A stretch of 64,000 nt of DNA from JAHFPN01 sp963765745 (GTDB taxonomy: Bacteria; Pseudomonadota; Alphaproteobacteria; Rhizobiales; Xanthobacteraceae). A program made the position numbers and the translations under genes. Below the pieces are notes generated by a model that saw nothing but the letters and a program-made list of their open reading frames with translations, was not told the origin of the DNA and made no database searches. The stretch lies in assembly GCA_963765745.1 (NCBI GenBank), contig CAVXXM010000005.1, forward strand, positions 62,001-126,000, read 5' to 3'. Below are positions 53,489-62,752 of the stretch, one piece after another. Positions within the stretch are counted from its first letter, which is position 1. Every line of letters begins with the position of its first letter.

Positions 53489-55126
53489 CTACTGCGCCAC
53501 CGCGCCATCGCCGGCGGCTTCGAGCTCGAAGGCGGCGGCGAGCAGCGCGCGCGTGTAGTCGGATTTCGGCCGCTCGAAAATCTCGCGCGCCAGGCCCTGT
53601 TCCACCACCTTGCCGTGGCGCATCACCACGACCTGGCTCGCGAGTGCGGCCACGACTTTCAGGTCGTGGCTGATGAACAAGTAAGTCAGATCGTGCTTCT
53701 TCTGCAGCGCGCGCAGCAGATCGACGATCTGCGCCTGCACCAGCATGTCGAGCGCACTGGTCGGTTCGTCGAGCACCACGAAGGTGGGCTCCAGCACCAT
53801 GGCGCGCGCGACCGCGATCCGCTGGCGCTGGCCGCCGGAGAATTCGTGGGCGTAACGATGGCGCGTCTCGGGGTCGATGCCGACGTCCCGGAGCGCGGCC
53901 ACGACGCGCGCGTCGCGCTCGGCCTCGCTGATGTGTGGATGATGCACGCGCAGACCCTCGCCGACGACGTCGGCAATCGACATGCGGGGCGAGAGCGAGC
54001 CATAGGGGTCCTGAAACACGACCTGCATCTCGCGCCGCAACGGCCGCATGGCGCGGAACTTCAGGCCCTGCAAGGGCTTACCCATGAACACGATCGGCCC
54101 TTCGCTGGAGATCAGACGCAGAAGCGCGAGGCCGAGCGTGGTCTTGCCTGATCCGGATTCGCCGACGACGCCGAGCGTTTCGCCGCGGCGGATCGCAATC
54201 GTGACGCCGTCGACCGCCTTGATGTGGCCGATGGTCCGCCGCAACAGGCCGCGGCGGATCGGGAACCAGATGCGCAAGTTGTCGGTCGAGACCATGATCG
54301 GCGCGCCGGGATGCGGCGGCGGCGGTTCGCCCTTGGGCTCGGCGGCGATCAGCGCCTTGGTATATTCGTGCTGCGGGCGCGCGAATAATTCGGCGACCCG
54401 GCCCTGCTCGACGATCTTGCCCGCGCGCATCACGCACACGCGCTCAGCGACCTTCTTCACGATGCCGAGGTCGTGGGTGATGAACAGCATGGCCATGTTC
54501 AGTCGCCGCTGTAACTCCTTGAGAAGTTTGAGAATTTGTGCCTGCACGGTCACATCGAGCGCGGTCGTGGGCTCGTCGGCGATGAAAAGATCGGGCTCGT
54601 TGGCGAGCGCGAGCGCGATCATGACTCTCTGCCGCTGGCCGCCGGAGAGCTGGTGCGGGTAGGCGTTGAGCCGCGAGGCCGGGTCGGGGATGCCGACGTC
54701 GGAGAGCAGCTCGATCACGCGCTTCCGCGCGGCGGTATTCGAGAGCCCGCGATGCACCGAGAGCACCTCGGCAATTTGGCGCTCGATGGTGTGCAGCGGA
54801 TTGAGCGAACTCATCGGCTCCTGGAACACCATCGAGATTTCGTTGCCGCGAACTGAGCGAATGTCGTTCTCGGCGAGCGCGAGCAAATCGCGGCCCTTGA
54901 ACAGGACGCGGCCGGAGGGATGCGAAGCGGCGGGATAGGGCAGCAGCTTCAGGATCGAAAGCGCGCTCACCGATTTGCCCGATCCGGATTCGCCGACCAG
55001 AGCGACGGTCTCGCCCTTGTTGATCTCGAAGGAGACGCGGTCGGCCACAAGCGTGGCGCGCCCATCCTGACGGAAGGCGACCGAGAGGTTCTCGACCTTG
55101 AGCAGCGGATCGGTGGCGGTGCTCAT
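53489..55126 (-). CDS. yejF: Double-domain oligopeptide ABC ATPase (YejF)
   Basis: This 545-residue protein has two nucleotide-binding domains. Domain 1: Walker A GESGSGKSVSAL, Q-loop FQEPMSSLNPLHTIERQ, signature LSGGQRQRVMIALAL, Walker B LFIADEPTTALDVTVQ. Domain 2: GESGSGKTTLGLALLRL, FQDPYGSLSPRMSI, FSGGQRQRIAVARAM, FVVLDEPTSALDMLVQ. The start is ATG 55126, whose ATGA overlaps the yejE stop; the open frame continues upstream inside yejE without meaning. It drives the yejABEF importer, which in enterobacteria takes up oligopeptides such as microcin C. It is the last gene of the operon. Confidence 0.95.
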   Translation of the reverse strand: MSTATDPLLKVENLSVAFRQDGRATLVADRVSFEINKGETVALVGESGSGKSVSALSILKLLPYPAASHPSGRVLFKGRDLLALAENDIRSVRGNEISMVFQEPMSSLNPLHTIERQIAEVLSVHRGLSNTAARKRVIELLSDVGIPDPASRLNAYPHQLSGGQRQRVMIALALANEPDLFIADEPTTALDVTVQAQILKLLKELQRRLNMAMLFITHDLGIVKKVAERVCVMRAGKIVEQGRVAELFARPQHEYTKALIAAEPKGEPPPPHPGAPIMVSTDNLRIWFPIRRGLLRRTIGHIKAVDGVTIAIRRGETLGVVGESGSGKTTLGLALLRLISSEGPIVFMGKPLQGLKFRAMRPLRREMQVVFQDPYGSLSPRMSIADVVGEGLRVHHPHISEAERDARVVAALRDVGIDPETRHRYAHEFSGGQRQRIAVARAMVLEPTFVVLDEPTSALDMLVQAQIVDLLRALQKKHDLTYLFISHDLKVVAALASQVVVMRHGKVVEQGLAREIFERPKSDYTRALLAAAFELEAAGDGAVAQ

Positions 55127-56301
55127 GCAAAAGTCTTTCTGGGGTCGAAGGCGTCGCGCACGGCCTCGCCGACGAAGATCAGGAGAGAAAGCAGTAGCGC
55201 GACCGTGAAGAAGCCGGACAGCCCGAGCCAGGGCGCCTGGATGTTGGACTTGCCTTGCGCCAGCATCTCGCCGAGCGAGGGCGAGCCGGGCGGCAGACCG
55301 AAGCCGAGAAAGTCCAGCGCGGTCAACGTCATCACCGAGCTCGAAAGGATGAAGGGCAGGAACGTGAGCGTCGCGACCATGGCGTTCGGCAACAGGTGGC
55401 GGAACATCAGCACGATGTTGGATACGCCGAGCGCGCGCGCGGCCTGCACGTATTCGAAATTGCGCGCCCGCAGGAACTCGGCCCGCACCAGGCCCACCAG
55501 CGCAACCCACGAGAAAAGCAGGAGAATTCCCAACAGCACGAAGAAGCTCGGCACCAGCACCGATGAAATGATGAGCAGCAGATAAAGCGACGGGATCGAG
55601 GTCCAGATTTCGATGAAGCGCTGAAACAGGAGATCGGTCCAGCCGCCGAAATAGCCCTGCACCGCCCCCGCGGTCACGCCGATCGCCGAGGAGATGAGGG
55701 TCAGTGCCAGCCCGAACAACACCGAGAGACGGAAGCCGTAGATCAGCCGCGCAACGACGTCGCGGCCCTGGTCGTCGGTGCCGAGCCAGTTCCATTCGAG
55801 GCCGCGGCAACCGCGCACGCCCTTCTTTTCGGCGACGGCCCGGCACTGCTCCTCGGTCAGCATCCAGGTCGGCGGCGAGGGCGCCGGCGTCGGCAGATCG
55901 AGATTGTGGGTCGAATAGCTGTAACGGATCGGCGGCCAGATCATGTAGCCGCCTTTCTCGGCGATCAGCTTCTGCAAATACGGGTCGCGATAATCGGCCT
56001 CGGTCTCGAAGTCGCCGCCGAACGCGGTTTCCGTATAGCGCGCGAACACCGGGAAATACGAACGGCCGTCGAACGAAACATAGAACGGCTTGTTACTGGC
56101 GATGAACTCGGCGCCGAGCGTGAGCACGAAAAGAACCAGAAAGATCCAGAACGACCACCAGCCGCGCCGGTTGGCCTTGAAGTTCTGCCAGCGCCGCCGG
56201 TTGATCGGCGACAGGTCCACCATGTTGCGCCGGGGCGGCACGATGACGCCCATGGGCGCGACCGGTGAGGTCTCGATCGATCCCGGGTTGGCGGCGTCCA
56301 C
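55123..56301 (-). CDS. yejE: Oligopeptide ABC permease YejE
   Basis: This 392-residue DppC-like permease has the long N-terminal periplasmic insertion of YejE (SPINRRRWQNFKANRRGWWSFWIFL ... GRSYFPVFARYTETAFGGDFETEADYRDPYLQKLI ... WNWLGTDDQGRDVVARLIYGFRLSVLFG) and the docking loop RNFEYVQAARALGVSNIVLMFRHLLP. GTG 56301 starts the frame just after the yejB stop; an internal ATG at 56223 (MVDLSPINRR) is an alternative start. It overlaps yejF by four bases. Confidence 0.94.
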   Translation of the reverse strand: MDAANPGSIETSPVAPMGVIVPPRRNMVDLSPINRRRWQNFKANRRGWWSFWIFLVLFVLTLGAEFIASNKPFYVSFDGRSYFPVFARYTETAFGGDFETEADYRDPYLQKLIAEKGGYMIWPPIRYSYSTHNLDLPTPAPSPPTWMLTEEQCRAVAEKKGVRGCRGLEWNWLGTDDQGRDVVARLIYGFRLSVLFGLALTLISSAIGVTAGAVQGYFGGWTDLLFQRFIEIWTSIPSLYLLLIISSVLVPSFFVLLGILLLFSWVALVGLVRAEFLRARNFEYVQAARALGVSNIVLMFRHLLPNAMVATLTFLPFILSSSVMTLTALDFLGFGLPPGSPSLGEMLAQGKSNIQAPWLGLSGFFTVALLLSLLIFVGEAVRDAFDPRKTFA

Positions 56302-56302
56302 C

Positions 56303-57412
56303 TCAGGCCTCCCGCGTCTCGAAATCGATACGCGGATCGACCCAGGTATAGGTGAGGTCGGAGATCAGGTTCACCGCGAGCCCGACCAGCGAGAAGATGA
56401 AGAGCGTGGCGAACACCACCGGGTAGTCGCGGTTCAGGACGCTCTCGAAGCCCAGAAGCCCCAGCCCGTCGAGCGAAAAGATGGTCTCGATCAGGAGCGC
56501 GCCGGTGAAGAAGGCGTGCACGAAGGCGCCGGGGAAACCGGCGATCACGATCAGCATGGCGTTCCGGAAAATGTGGCCGTAGAGCACCCGGCTCTGCGAG
56601 AGGCCCTTCATGCGCGCGGTGAGCACGTATTGCTTGCGGATCTCGTCGAGGAACGAGTTCTTGGTGAGCAAGGTCATCGTCGCGAAGGCGCTGAGCGCCA
56701 TGGACACCAGCGGCAGCGCGATGTGCCAGAAATAGTCGGCGATCTTCTCGGGCCAGGGGAGCGCCGCGAAATTGTCCGAGGTCAGGCCGCGCAGCGGGAA
56801 GATCGACCAGAACGAGCCGCCGGCGAACAGCACGATCAGGAGGATCGCGAACAAAAAGCCGGGGATGGCATAGGCGATGATGATGACGCCCGAGGTCCAG
56901 GTGTCGAACTGCGAGCCGTCATTTACCGCCTTGCGAATGCCGAGCGGGATCGAGATCAAGTAGGTGAGCAGCGTCATCCAGATGCCGAGCGAGATCGAAA
57001 CCGGCATTTTCTCCTTGATCAGATCGATCACCTTGGTGTCGCGGAAATAGCTCTTGCCGAAATCGAAACGGGCGAAATTCCACAGCATCAGCAGGAAGCG
57101 CTCGTGGGCTGGCTTGTCGAAGCCGAACTGGCGCTCGAGCTCCTTGATGAACGCGGGGTCCAGGCCCTGGGCGCCGCGATAGCGCGCTGTCGCCGGATCG
57201 GCGGCGGCCGTGGCGGTCTGGCCGGGAGCGCGGATATCGCCGCCGCCGCCGGAAATGCGCGAGGTCGCCGAGACGTCATCGCCGCTGAGCTGCGCGATGA
57301 CGCGCTCGACCGGGCCACCGGGCGCGAACTGCACCACGGCGAACGACACCAGCAGGATCCCGAGCAGCGTCGGGACCATGAGGAGTAGTCGGCGCAAGAT
57401 ATAGGTAGTCAT
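56303..57412 (-). CDS. yejB: Oligopeptide ABC permease YejB
   Basis: This 369-residue permease with six TM helices starts MTTYILRRLLLMVPTLLGILLVSFAVVQFAPGGPVERVIAQL, the YejB hallmark. A Gly/Ala-rich loop follows (about 45-85), then the RFGFDKP segment that precedes the FDFGKSYF motif. The docking loop is DEIRKQYVLTARMKGLSQSRVL. The yejE start is one base beyond its stop. Confidence 0.95.
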   Translation of the reverse strand: MTTYILRRLLLMVPTLLGILLVSFAVVQFAPGGPVERVIAQLSGDDVSATSRISGGGGDIRAPGQTATAAADPATARYRGAQGLDPAFIKELERQFGFDKPAHERFLLMLWNFARFDFGKSYFRDTKVIDLIKEKMPVSISLGIWMTLLTYLISIPLGIRKAVNDGSQFDTWTSGVIIIAYAIPGFLFAILLIVLFAGGSFWSIFPLRGLTSDNFAALPWPEKIADYFWHIALPLVSMALSAFATMTLLTKNSFLDEIRKQYVLTARMKGLSQSRVLYGHIFRNAMLIVIAGFPGAFVHAFFTGALLIETIFSLDGLGLLGFESVLNRDYPVVFATLFIFSLVGLAVNLISDLTYTWVDPRIDFETREA

Positions 57413-57473
57413 TTCTCACACCGTGCTGGCGTTCGCATCGAGCGTCAATCGGGTGCAGGAGCCGTGTGGGCGG

Positions 57474-59354
57474 TCAACCGGTTCGCCCGGCCTTGGCCGC
57501 GTCCGACCACCAGGTGTCAGGAATGGCACGGCCATAGCGCGGCTTCTGCGGCGGCCGCGCGAACACGTCCCAATAAGCGATCCAGTGCGTGCCTTTGTAC
57601 CAATGCGGCACCCAGTAGCGCCCGGTGCGCAGCACGCGGTCGAGTACGCGGCAGGCAATGGTCAATTCCGGCCGCGTCTTGGCCTCGATGATCTTCTCGA
57701 CCAGGGCGTCCACGACCGGATCGGCGACGCCGGAGAGATTGCGCGAGCCTTTGGTCGTTGCAGACTGCGAGGTGAGGAACGTACGCATCGATTCGCCCGG
57801 CGTCGACGAGAGGGCGAAGCGCTGGATCGTGGCGTCGAAATCGAAATCTTCGACGCGCGCGCGGTATTGCACCGGATCGACCATGCGGAGCGTCGCCTCG
57901 ATGCCGATGGTGCCGAGATTCTTGATGAACGGCATATGGTGCGGCTGGATCGAAGGTTCTTCGATCAGGAATTCGATCGTGATGCGCTCGCCGCGGGCGT
58001 TGACGCGCTTGCCGTCGGCGATATTGTAGCCGGCGGCACGCAGAAGATCCGAGGCGCGGCGCAGCAGCGCCCGGTCCTGGCCGGAACCGTCGGAGACCGG
58101 CGGCTTGAAGGGCTCGCCGAAGACTTCGTCGGGCACCTTGCCCCGGAACGGCTCCAGGATCGCAAGCTCTTCCGAGGAAGGCTTGCCAGTGGCCATCAGG
58201 TCGGAATTCTGGAAATAGGAATGGGTGCGGTCGTAGGAGCCGTACATGACGTTCTTGTTGGTCCATTCGAAATCGAAGGCGAGACCGACGGCTTCACGCA
58301 CGCGCGGGTCCTTGAATTTCTCGCGGCGGGTATTGAGGAACCAGCCCTGGGCGCCGGAGGGCGTCTGGTCGGGCAGGATCTCGCGCTTGACGCGGCCGTC
58401 CTTGAACGCGGGGAAATCGTAGCGCGTCGCCCAGGTGCGCGAGGTGAATTCCTCGCGGAACAGATAATTCCTGGCGGTGAAGGCCTCGAAGCCGACGTCG
58501 CGGTCGCGAAAATACTCGTAGCGCACGGTGTCGAAATTATACTTGCCGCGATTCAAAGGCAGGTTGGCGCCCCACCAGTCCTTCACCCGCTCGAATTCGA
58601 CATAGCGCCCGGCTTCGAAGCGGCCGACCTTGTAGGGGCCGGAGCCGAGCGGAATTTCGAGCGTCGATTCCTCGAAATTCTTGTTGGCATAATAGGCGCG
58701 CGAAAAAATCGGCAGACCCGCGACGAGCAACGGAGTCTCCCGCCCGCGCTTTTCGGCGAATCGCACGACCAGCACATCCTCGCCCGCAGCCTCGACACCT
58801 TCCAGGTCGCGCATGAGCTGGCGAATGATGGGGTGGCCCTTTTCCTTGAGTATGCCGATCGAGAAGGCGGCGTCGTGCGCGGTCAAGCGTGAGCCGTCCT
58901 GGAAGCGCGCCTCGGGCCGCATCAGGAAACGGTAGGTGCGTCCGTCGGCGGACATGCGCACTGCCCGCGCGGCGTATCCATACATCGCGTCGGGCTCGTC
59001 GTGGCCGGGCGCGGAGAGGCTCGACGGGCCCATCAGCGCCGTAAAAGTGTGTTCCATGCCTTGGGCCGCGTCGCCGCGCAGCACATAGGCGTTCAGCGAG
59101 TTGAAGGTGAGGAAGCTCTGGTTGAACTGGCGCGTGGGCCCGATGTGGGAGAAGGCGCCGCCCTTGGGGGCGTCGGGGTTCACATAGGCGAAGTGCTTGA
59201 AGTCCGGCGGGTATTTGAGGTCGCCGAAGGCGGAAATGCCGTGGGTTTCCGTTTCCTGTGCGCCAACGCCGCGCGGGATGAAGGCGGCGGCGACCGCGCC
59301 GGCGCCGATCTCGAGCACCCGGCGGCGTGAAAGCCCGCGGCGGCGGCGGCTCAT
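57474..59354 (-). CDS. yejA: YejA-like substrate-binding protein 1 (Tat signal)
   Basis: From ATG 59354 the protein has 626 residues, an SBP_bac_5 binding protein of the long YejA branch. The N-terminus MSRRRRGLSRRRVLEIGAGAVAAAFIPRGVGAQE has a twin-arginine motif (SRRRVLEIG), implying export in folded form by Tat. Family motifs are FGDLKYPPDFKHFAYVNPDAPKGG, ARFQDGSRLTAHDAAFSI, LGSGPYKVGRFEAGRYVEFERVKDWWGANLPLNRGKYNFD and WFLNTRREKFKDPRVREAVGLAFDFEW. The start overlaps the end of the second YejA gene by four bases, so both belong to one operon with yejBEF, which follows after 61 bases. Confidence 0.93.
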   Translation of the reverse strand: MSRRRRGLSRRRVLEIGAGAVAAAFIPRGVGAQETETHGISAFGDLKYPPDFKHFAYVNPDAPKGGAFSHIGPTRQFNQSFLTFNSLNAYVLRGDAAQGMEHTFTALMGPSSLSAPGHDEPDAMYGYAARAVRMSADGRTYRFLMRPEARFQDGSRLTAHDAAFSIGILKEKGHPIIRQLMRDLEGVEAAGEDVLVVRFAEKRGRETPLLVAGLPIFSRAYYANKNFEESTLEIPLGSGPYKVGRFEAGRYVEFERVKDWWGANLPLNRGKYNFDTVRYEYFRDRDVGFEAFTARNYLFREEFTSRTWATRYDFPAFKDGRVKREILPDQTPSGAQGWFLNTRREKFKDPRVREAVGLAFDFEWTNKNVMYGSYDRTHSYFQNSDLMATGKPSSEELAILEPFRGKVPDEVFGEPFKPPVSDGSGQDRALLRRASDLLRAAGYNIADGKRVNARGERITIEFLIEEPSIQPHHMPFIKNLGTIGIEATLRMVDPVQYRARVEDFDFDATIQRFALSSTPGESMRTFLTSQSATTKGSRNLSGVADPVVDALVEKIIEAKTRPELTIACRVLDRVLRTGRYWVPHWYKGTHWIAYWDVFARPPQKPRYGRAIPDTWWSDAAKAGRTG

Positions 59355-61189
59355 TGGCGCGCTCCGATCTTGGCCGCGCGTTCGCGGTCGAACCACCAGA
59401 TGTCGGGAAAGCCGAAGGAATAGGCGGGAAGCTTCTCGGGTTTGCCGAAACGGTCCCAACGGGCGGTGCGAGTGAAGCCGTAGTTCCAGGTTGGCACGAC
59501 ATAGTGATTCCACAACAGCACGCGGTCGAGCGCCTTGGTGGCTGCCACCAACTCGTCCCGATCCTTGGCGAAAATAACGCGCTCGATCAGCGCATCGACC
59601 GCCGGGTTCTTGATGCCGGCATAGTTGCGCGAGCCTTCGCGGTCGGCGGATTCGGCGCCGAAGAAGTCGCGTTGCTCGTTGCCGGGCGAGAGCGATTGCG
59701 CCCAGCCGGTGATGATCAAGTCGAAGTCGCGGCTGCGCACGCGATTTTGGTATTGCGAGGAATCGATGACCCTAAGCCCGACCTCGATGCCGAGCCGCTC
59801 CAGTGCGGTCTTGTAGAACAGCACCACGCGCTCGAAGGCGGGATTGGCGAGCAGGAACTCGACCTTGAACGGCTCGCCGGTCTTGGCGTCCACGAGCTTG
59901 CGGTCGCGCACCTCGTAGCCGGCCTCGCGCAGGAGCCGGGTCGCTTCGCGCAAGTTCGCGCGCCGTGTCTCTTCCGTGCCGGTGACCGGCGCGACGAAAG
60001 GCCTGGTGAACACCTCGGGTGGAACCTTGTCGCGGACGGTCTCCAGGATTTCGAGCTCCTTGCCTCGCGGCAATCCTTCGGAAGCGAGCTCGGTGCCGGC
60101 GAAATAGGAATTGGTGCGCCGGTACTGGCCGAAGAACAGCGTCTTGTTCATCTCCTCGAAATCGAACGCATAAGAGAACGCAAGGCGCAGGCGAGCGTCC
60201 TTGAATTTGTCGCGACGCAAATTGAAGATCACCGCCTGCATCACGCCGCGGGCGCGCTCGGGAAAGGTCTCCACGATCACCCGGCCTTCGCGCTTGGCGG
60301 GGAAATCGTAGCCGGTGGCCCAATTCTTGGCCGAGGTCTCGATGCGGAAGTCGTATTGATCGGCCTTGAAGGCTTCGAGTTCGACGGTGTCGTCGCGGTA
60401 ATATTCCCAGCGCATTTCCTCGAAATTGTCCTTGCCGATATTCACCGGCAGATCCTTGCCCCAATAGTCGGGCGCGCGCTCATAGGCGATGGTGCGGCCG
60501 GGCACGACGGTCTTGATCTTGTAAGCGCCGCCGCCGAGCGGCGGCTCGAGCGTGCCGCCGGCGATGTCGCGCGGCTTGCCGTTGGTATCGGTGCCGGTCC
60601 ACCAGTGCTTCGGCATCACGTTGAGCTGGCCCACGATCTGCGGCAGCTCGCGATTGCCGGGCCCGTCGAAGGTGAAGGTGATCTCGCGCTCGCCGGTCTG
60701 CTCCGCTTTCACGACGTGGCGGTAATAGAACGCCTGTCCGGGATTGTGCTTCTTCAGCACCTCGAACGACCACACCACGTCTTCGGGCGTGATCGGCTTG
60801 CCGTCGTGCCAGCGCGCGCCGGCGCGCAGCCGGTAGGTGACCGAGGAAAAATCCGGCGGATGGCGGACCGCCTCGGCGAGCAGGCCGTATTCGGTCGATA
60901 CTTCGTCGAACGATTGCACCATCAACGCGTCATAGAGCAGCGTGAGGCCCACAGCCGCGGTGCCGCGCACCGGAACAAAATTGAGGCTGTCGAAGCTGCC
61001 TTCGGTCGAGAGCCGCAGCAGGCCGCCCTTGGGCGCGGCCGGGTTCACGTAGTCGAAATGCTTGAAGCCCGGCGCGTAGCGCGGCTGGCCCATCAGCGAA
61101 AGCGCGTGCAGCCACCCGGGCTCCTGCGCCGGCGCGGCGGTGGCGAGCAGCGCAAGCAGCGCGGCGGGCAGGATGCGCAGGATTTTCAC
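59351..61189 (-). CDS. yejA: YejA-like substrate-binding protein 2 (Sec signal)
   Basis: From GTG 61189, seven bases after GGAG, the protein has 612 residues. The signal peptide (VKILRILPAALLALLATAAPAQE) is of Sec type without twin arginines. Mature sequence is paralogous to its downstream neighbour: YAPGFKHFDYVNPAAPKGGLLRLSTEGSFDSLNF, ARWHDGKPITPEDVVWSFE, LGGGAYKIKTVVPGRTIAYERAPDYWGKDLPVNIGKDNFEEM and IFNLRRDKFKDARLRLAFSYAFDFEEMN. It is first gene of the yej operon. An upstream ATG at 61246 would add 19 residues without a signal and is not preferred. Confidence 0.92.
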   Translation of the reverse strand: MKILRILPAALLALLATAAPAQEPGWLHALSLMGQPRYAPGFKHFDYVNPAAPKGGLLRLSTEGSFDSLNFVPVRGTAAVGLTLLYDALMVQSFDEVSTEYGLLAEAVRHPPDFSSVTYRLRAGARWHDGKPITPEDVVWSFEVLKKHNPGQAFYYRHVVKAEQTGEREITFTFDGPGNRELPQIVGQLNVMPKHWWTGTDTNGKPRDIAGGTLEPPLGGGAYKIKTVVPGRTIAYERAPDYWGKDLPVNIGKDNFEEMRWEYYRDDTVELEAFKADQYDFRIETSAKNWATGYDFPAKREGRVIVETFPERARGVMQAVIFNLRRDKFKDARLRLAFSYAFDFEEMNKTLFFGQYRRTNSYFAGTELASEGLPRGKELEILETVRDKVPPEVFTRPFVAPVTGTEETRRANLREATRLLREAGYEVRDRKLVDAKTGEPFKVEFLLANPAFERVVLFYKTALERLGIEVGLRVIDSSQYQNRVRSRDFDLIITGWAQSLSPGNEQRDFFGAESADREGSRNYAGIKNPAVDALIERVIFAKDRDELVAATKALDRVLLWNHYVVPTWNYGFTRTARWDRFGKPEKLPAYSFGFPDIWWFDRERAAKIGARQ

Positions 61190-61315
61190 GCGCGAACTCC
61201 GTCGTGGCCTCGATGCCGGACCTCGAATACCGGACTTGGCGGCCATTATGACGAATTTGCCCGGGCGCCCATAGCGGCGCCAGAGTGAAACCTTCGTGAG
61301 ATTACAGAGAGTTAA

Positions 61316-61861
61316 TTACTGCGCCTTGGGCAGCGGCTTGGGGCTGTCGGAGAGCGAGTTGAGATACGCGATCACGTCGGCGCGCTCGTTGCCCTTGTTA
61401 AGGCCGATGAAGGCCATGGAGGTGCCCGGCACCATGGCCTTGGGATTGAGCAGGTACTTATTCAGGTCGTCGATGGTCCAATGGCCCTGCATCATCTTCT
61501 TGAAATTGGTCGAGTAGGCGAAACCCGAAACCGCGCCCTTGTCGCGATCGAGTATGCCCCAGAGATTGGGGCCGACCTTGTTGGGGCCGCCCTTGGCGAA
61601 GTCGTGGCAGGCCAGACATTTCTTGGCGACAGTCGCGCCCTTCTCGAGGTTCGCGCTGGCCAAGAGTTTTTCGATCGGCTCATCGGGGACGGTCGCGGCG
61701 GCGGCAGTGCCGGGCGCGGTCTCGGTCACGGCGATGTCGTAGCCGGGCTTGGCCGGTTTCTTAGGGGCGAAAATGCCGCCGGAAACGATATTCAGCGACA
61801 ACGTAAACAGGCAGGTGCCGAGGATCGCCCCCAGAACCTTGTTCATCTCGAAGCCGCCCAT
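61316..61861 (-). CDS. Membrane-anchored class I cytochrome c (CycM-like)
   Basis: This 181-residue protein has an uncleaved N-terminal anchor (MGGFEMNKVLGAILGTCLFTLSLNIVSGG), an Ala/Thr/Pro linker (about 45-70) and a mono-haem cytochrome c domain: C82-x2-C85-H86 (KKCLACHDF) and the axial methionine M149 (MVPGTSMAFIGL). Ribosome binding site GGGAGCGGGC precedes the ATG at 61861. It matches CycM of Bradyrhizobium, which links the bc1 complex to the aa3 oxidase. It is divergent from kdsB. Confidence 0.92.
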   Translation of the reverse strand: MGGFEMNKVLGAILGTCLFTLSLNIVSGGIFAPKKPAKPGYDIAVTETAPGTAAAATVPDEPIEKLLASANLEKGATVAKKCLACHDFAKGGPNKVGPNLWGILDRDKGAVSGFAYSTNFKKMMQGHWTIDDLNKYLLNPKAMVPGTSMAFIGLNKGNERADVIAYLNSLSDSPKPLPKAQ

Positions 61862-61941
61862 GCCCGCTCCCGAAGTCCCGCAAACCGGTTTGACCTAACG
61901 CTTTGCGCCCAGGCTGGCAACCCGTATAACCGCGCCGGCCC

Positions 61942-62739
61942 ATGCTACTTTCTGCCGCTGTGGCCGCGTCCGGTCCCATGTCCCGCGTGAGCAAACCTAC
62001 CTCCGACGTGCTCGTGCTGATCCCGGCGCGGATGCACGCGACCCGGCTGCCCGGCAAGCCGCTCGCCGAAATCGCGGGCAAGCCCATGATCCTGCACGTG
62101 GTGGAGCGGGCGCTTGAGGCGGCGCTCGGGCCGGTGTGGGTCGCGACCGACGCGCCGGAGATCGCGCGCGCGGTGGAGAGTGCCGGACACCGCGCGGTGC
62201 TGACGCGCGCGGATCATGCTTCGGGCTCGGACCGCATTTTCGAAGCTTTGGGTATGATCGATCCGGGCGGCGAGGCGAAAATCATAGTCAATATCCAGGG
62301 CGACCTGCCGACCGTGGAGGCGCGCGCGATTCGGGCCGCACTTTTGCCGCTCGAGGACGAAGCGGTGGCCATCGGCACGATCGCCGCGGAGATTCGAAAT
62401 CCCTCCGAGCGTACCGATCCAAACGTAGTCAAGGTCGTGGGCACCCCGGTCGCGGCCGGCCGTCTGCGCGCACTCTATTTCACCCGCGCCAGCGCGCCGG
62501 CAGGCGAGGGTCCACTCTACCATCACATCGGTCTCTACGCTTACCGGCGCAAGGCGCTCGAGAGCTTCGTCCGGCTGCCGCCATCGGCGCTGGAGAAGCG
62601 CGAGCGGCTCGAGCAATTGCGCGCGCTCGAAGCGAACATGCGCATCGATGTGGGGATCGTTGACGCGGTTCCGCTCGGCGTCGATACTCCGGCCGACCTG
62701 GACAAGGCCCGCGCGCTGCTTGCGGGCAAGCAGCGGTGA
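61942..62739 (+). CDS. kdsB: 3-deoxy-manno-octulosonate cytidylyltransferase
   Basis: KdsB activates Kdo as CMP-Kdo for lipopolysaccharide inner-core synthesis. The 265-residue protein has LVLIPARMHATRLPGKPLAEIAGKPMILHVVERA at the N-terminus, LTRADHASGSDRIFEAL, VNIQGDLPTVEARAIRA and LYHHIGLYAYRRKALESFVRLPPSALEKRERLEQLRALE. ATG 61942 opens the frame; ATG 61978 (MSRVSKPTSDV) is an alternative that removes 12 non-conserved residues. pheA starts 14 bases after the stop. Confidence 0.95.
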   Translation: MLLSAAVAASGPMSRVSKPTSDVLVLIPARMHATRLPGKPLAEIAGKPMILHVVERALEAALGPVWVATDAPEIARAVESAGHRAVLTRADHASGSDRIFEALGMIDPGGEAKIIVNIQGDLPTVEARAIRAALLPLEDEAVAIGTIAAEIRNPSERTDPNVVKVVGTPVAAGRLRALYFTRASAPAGEGPLYHHIGLYAYRRKALESFVRLPPSALEKRERLEQLRALEANMRIDVGIVDAVPLGVDTPADLDKARALLAGKQR

Positions 62740-62752
62740 AGGCCCAATCTCA

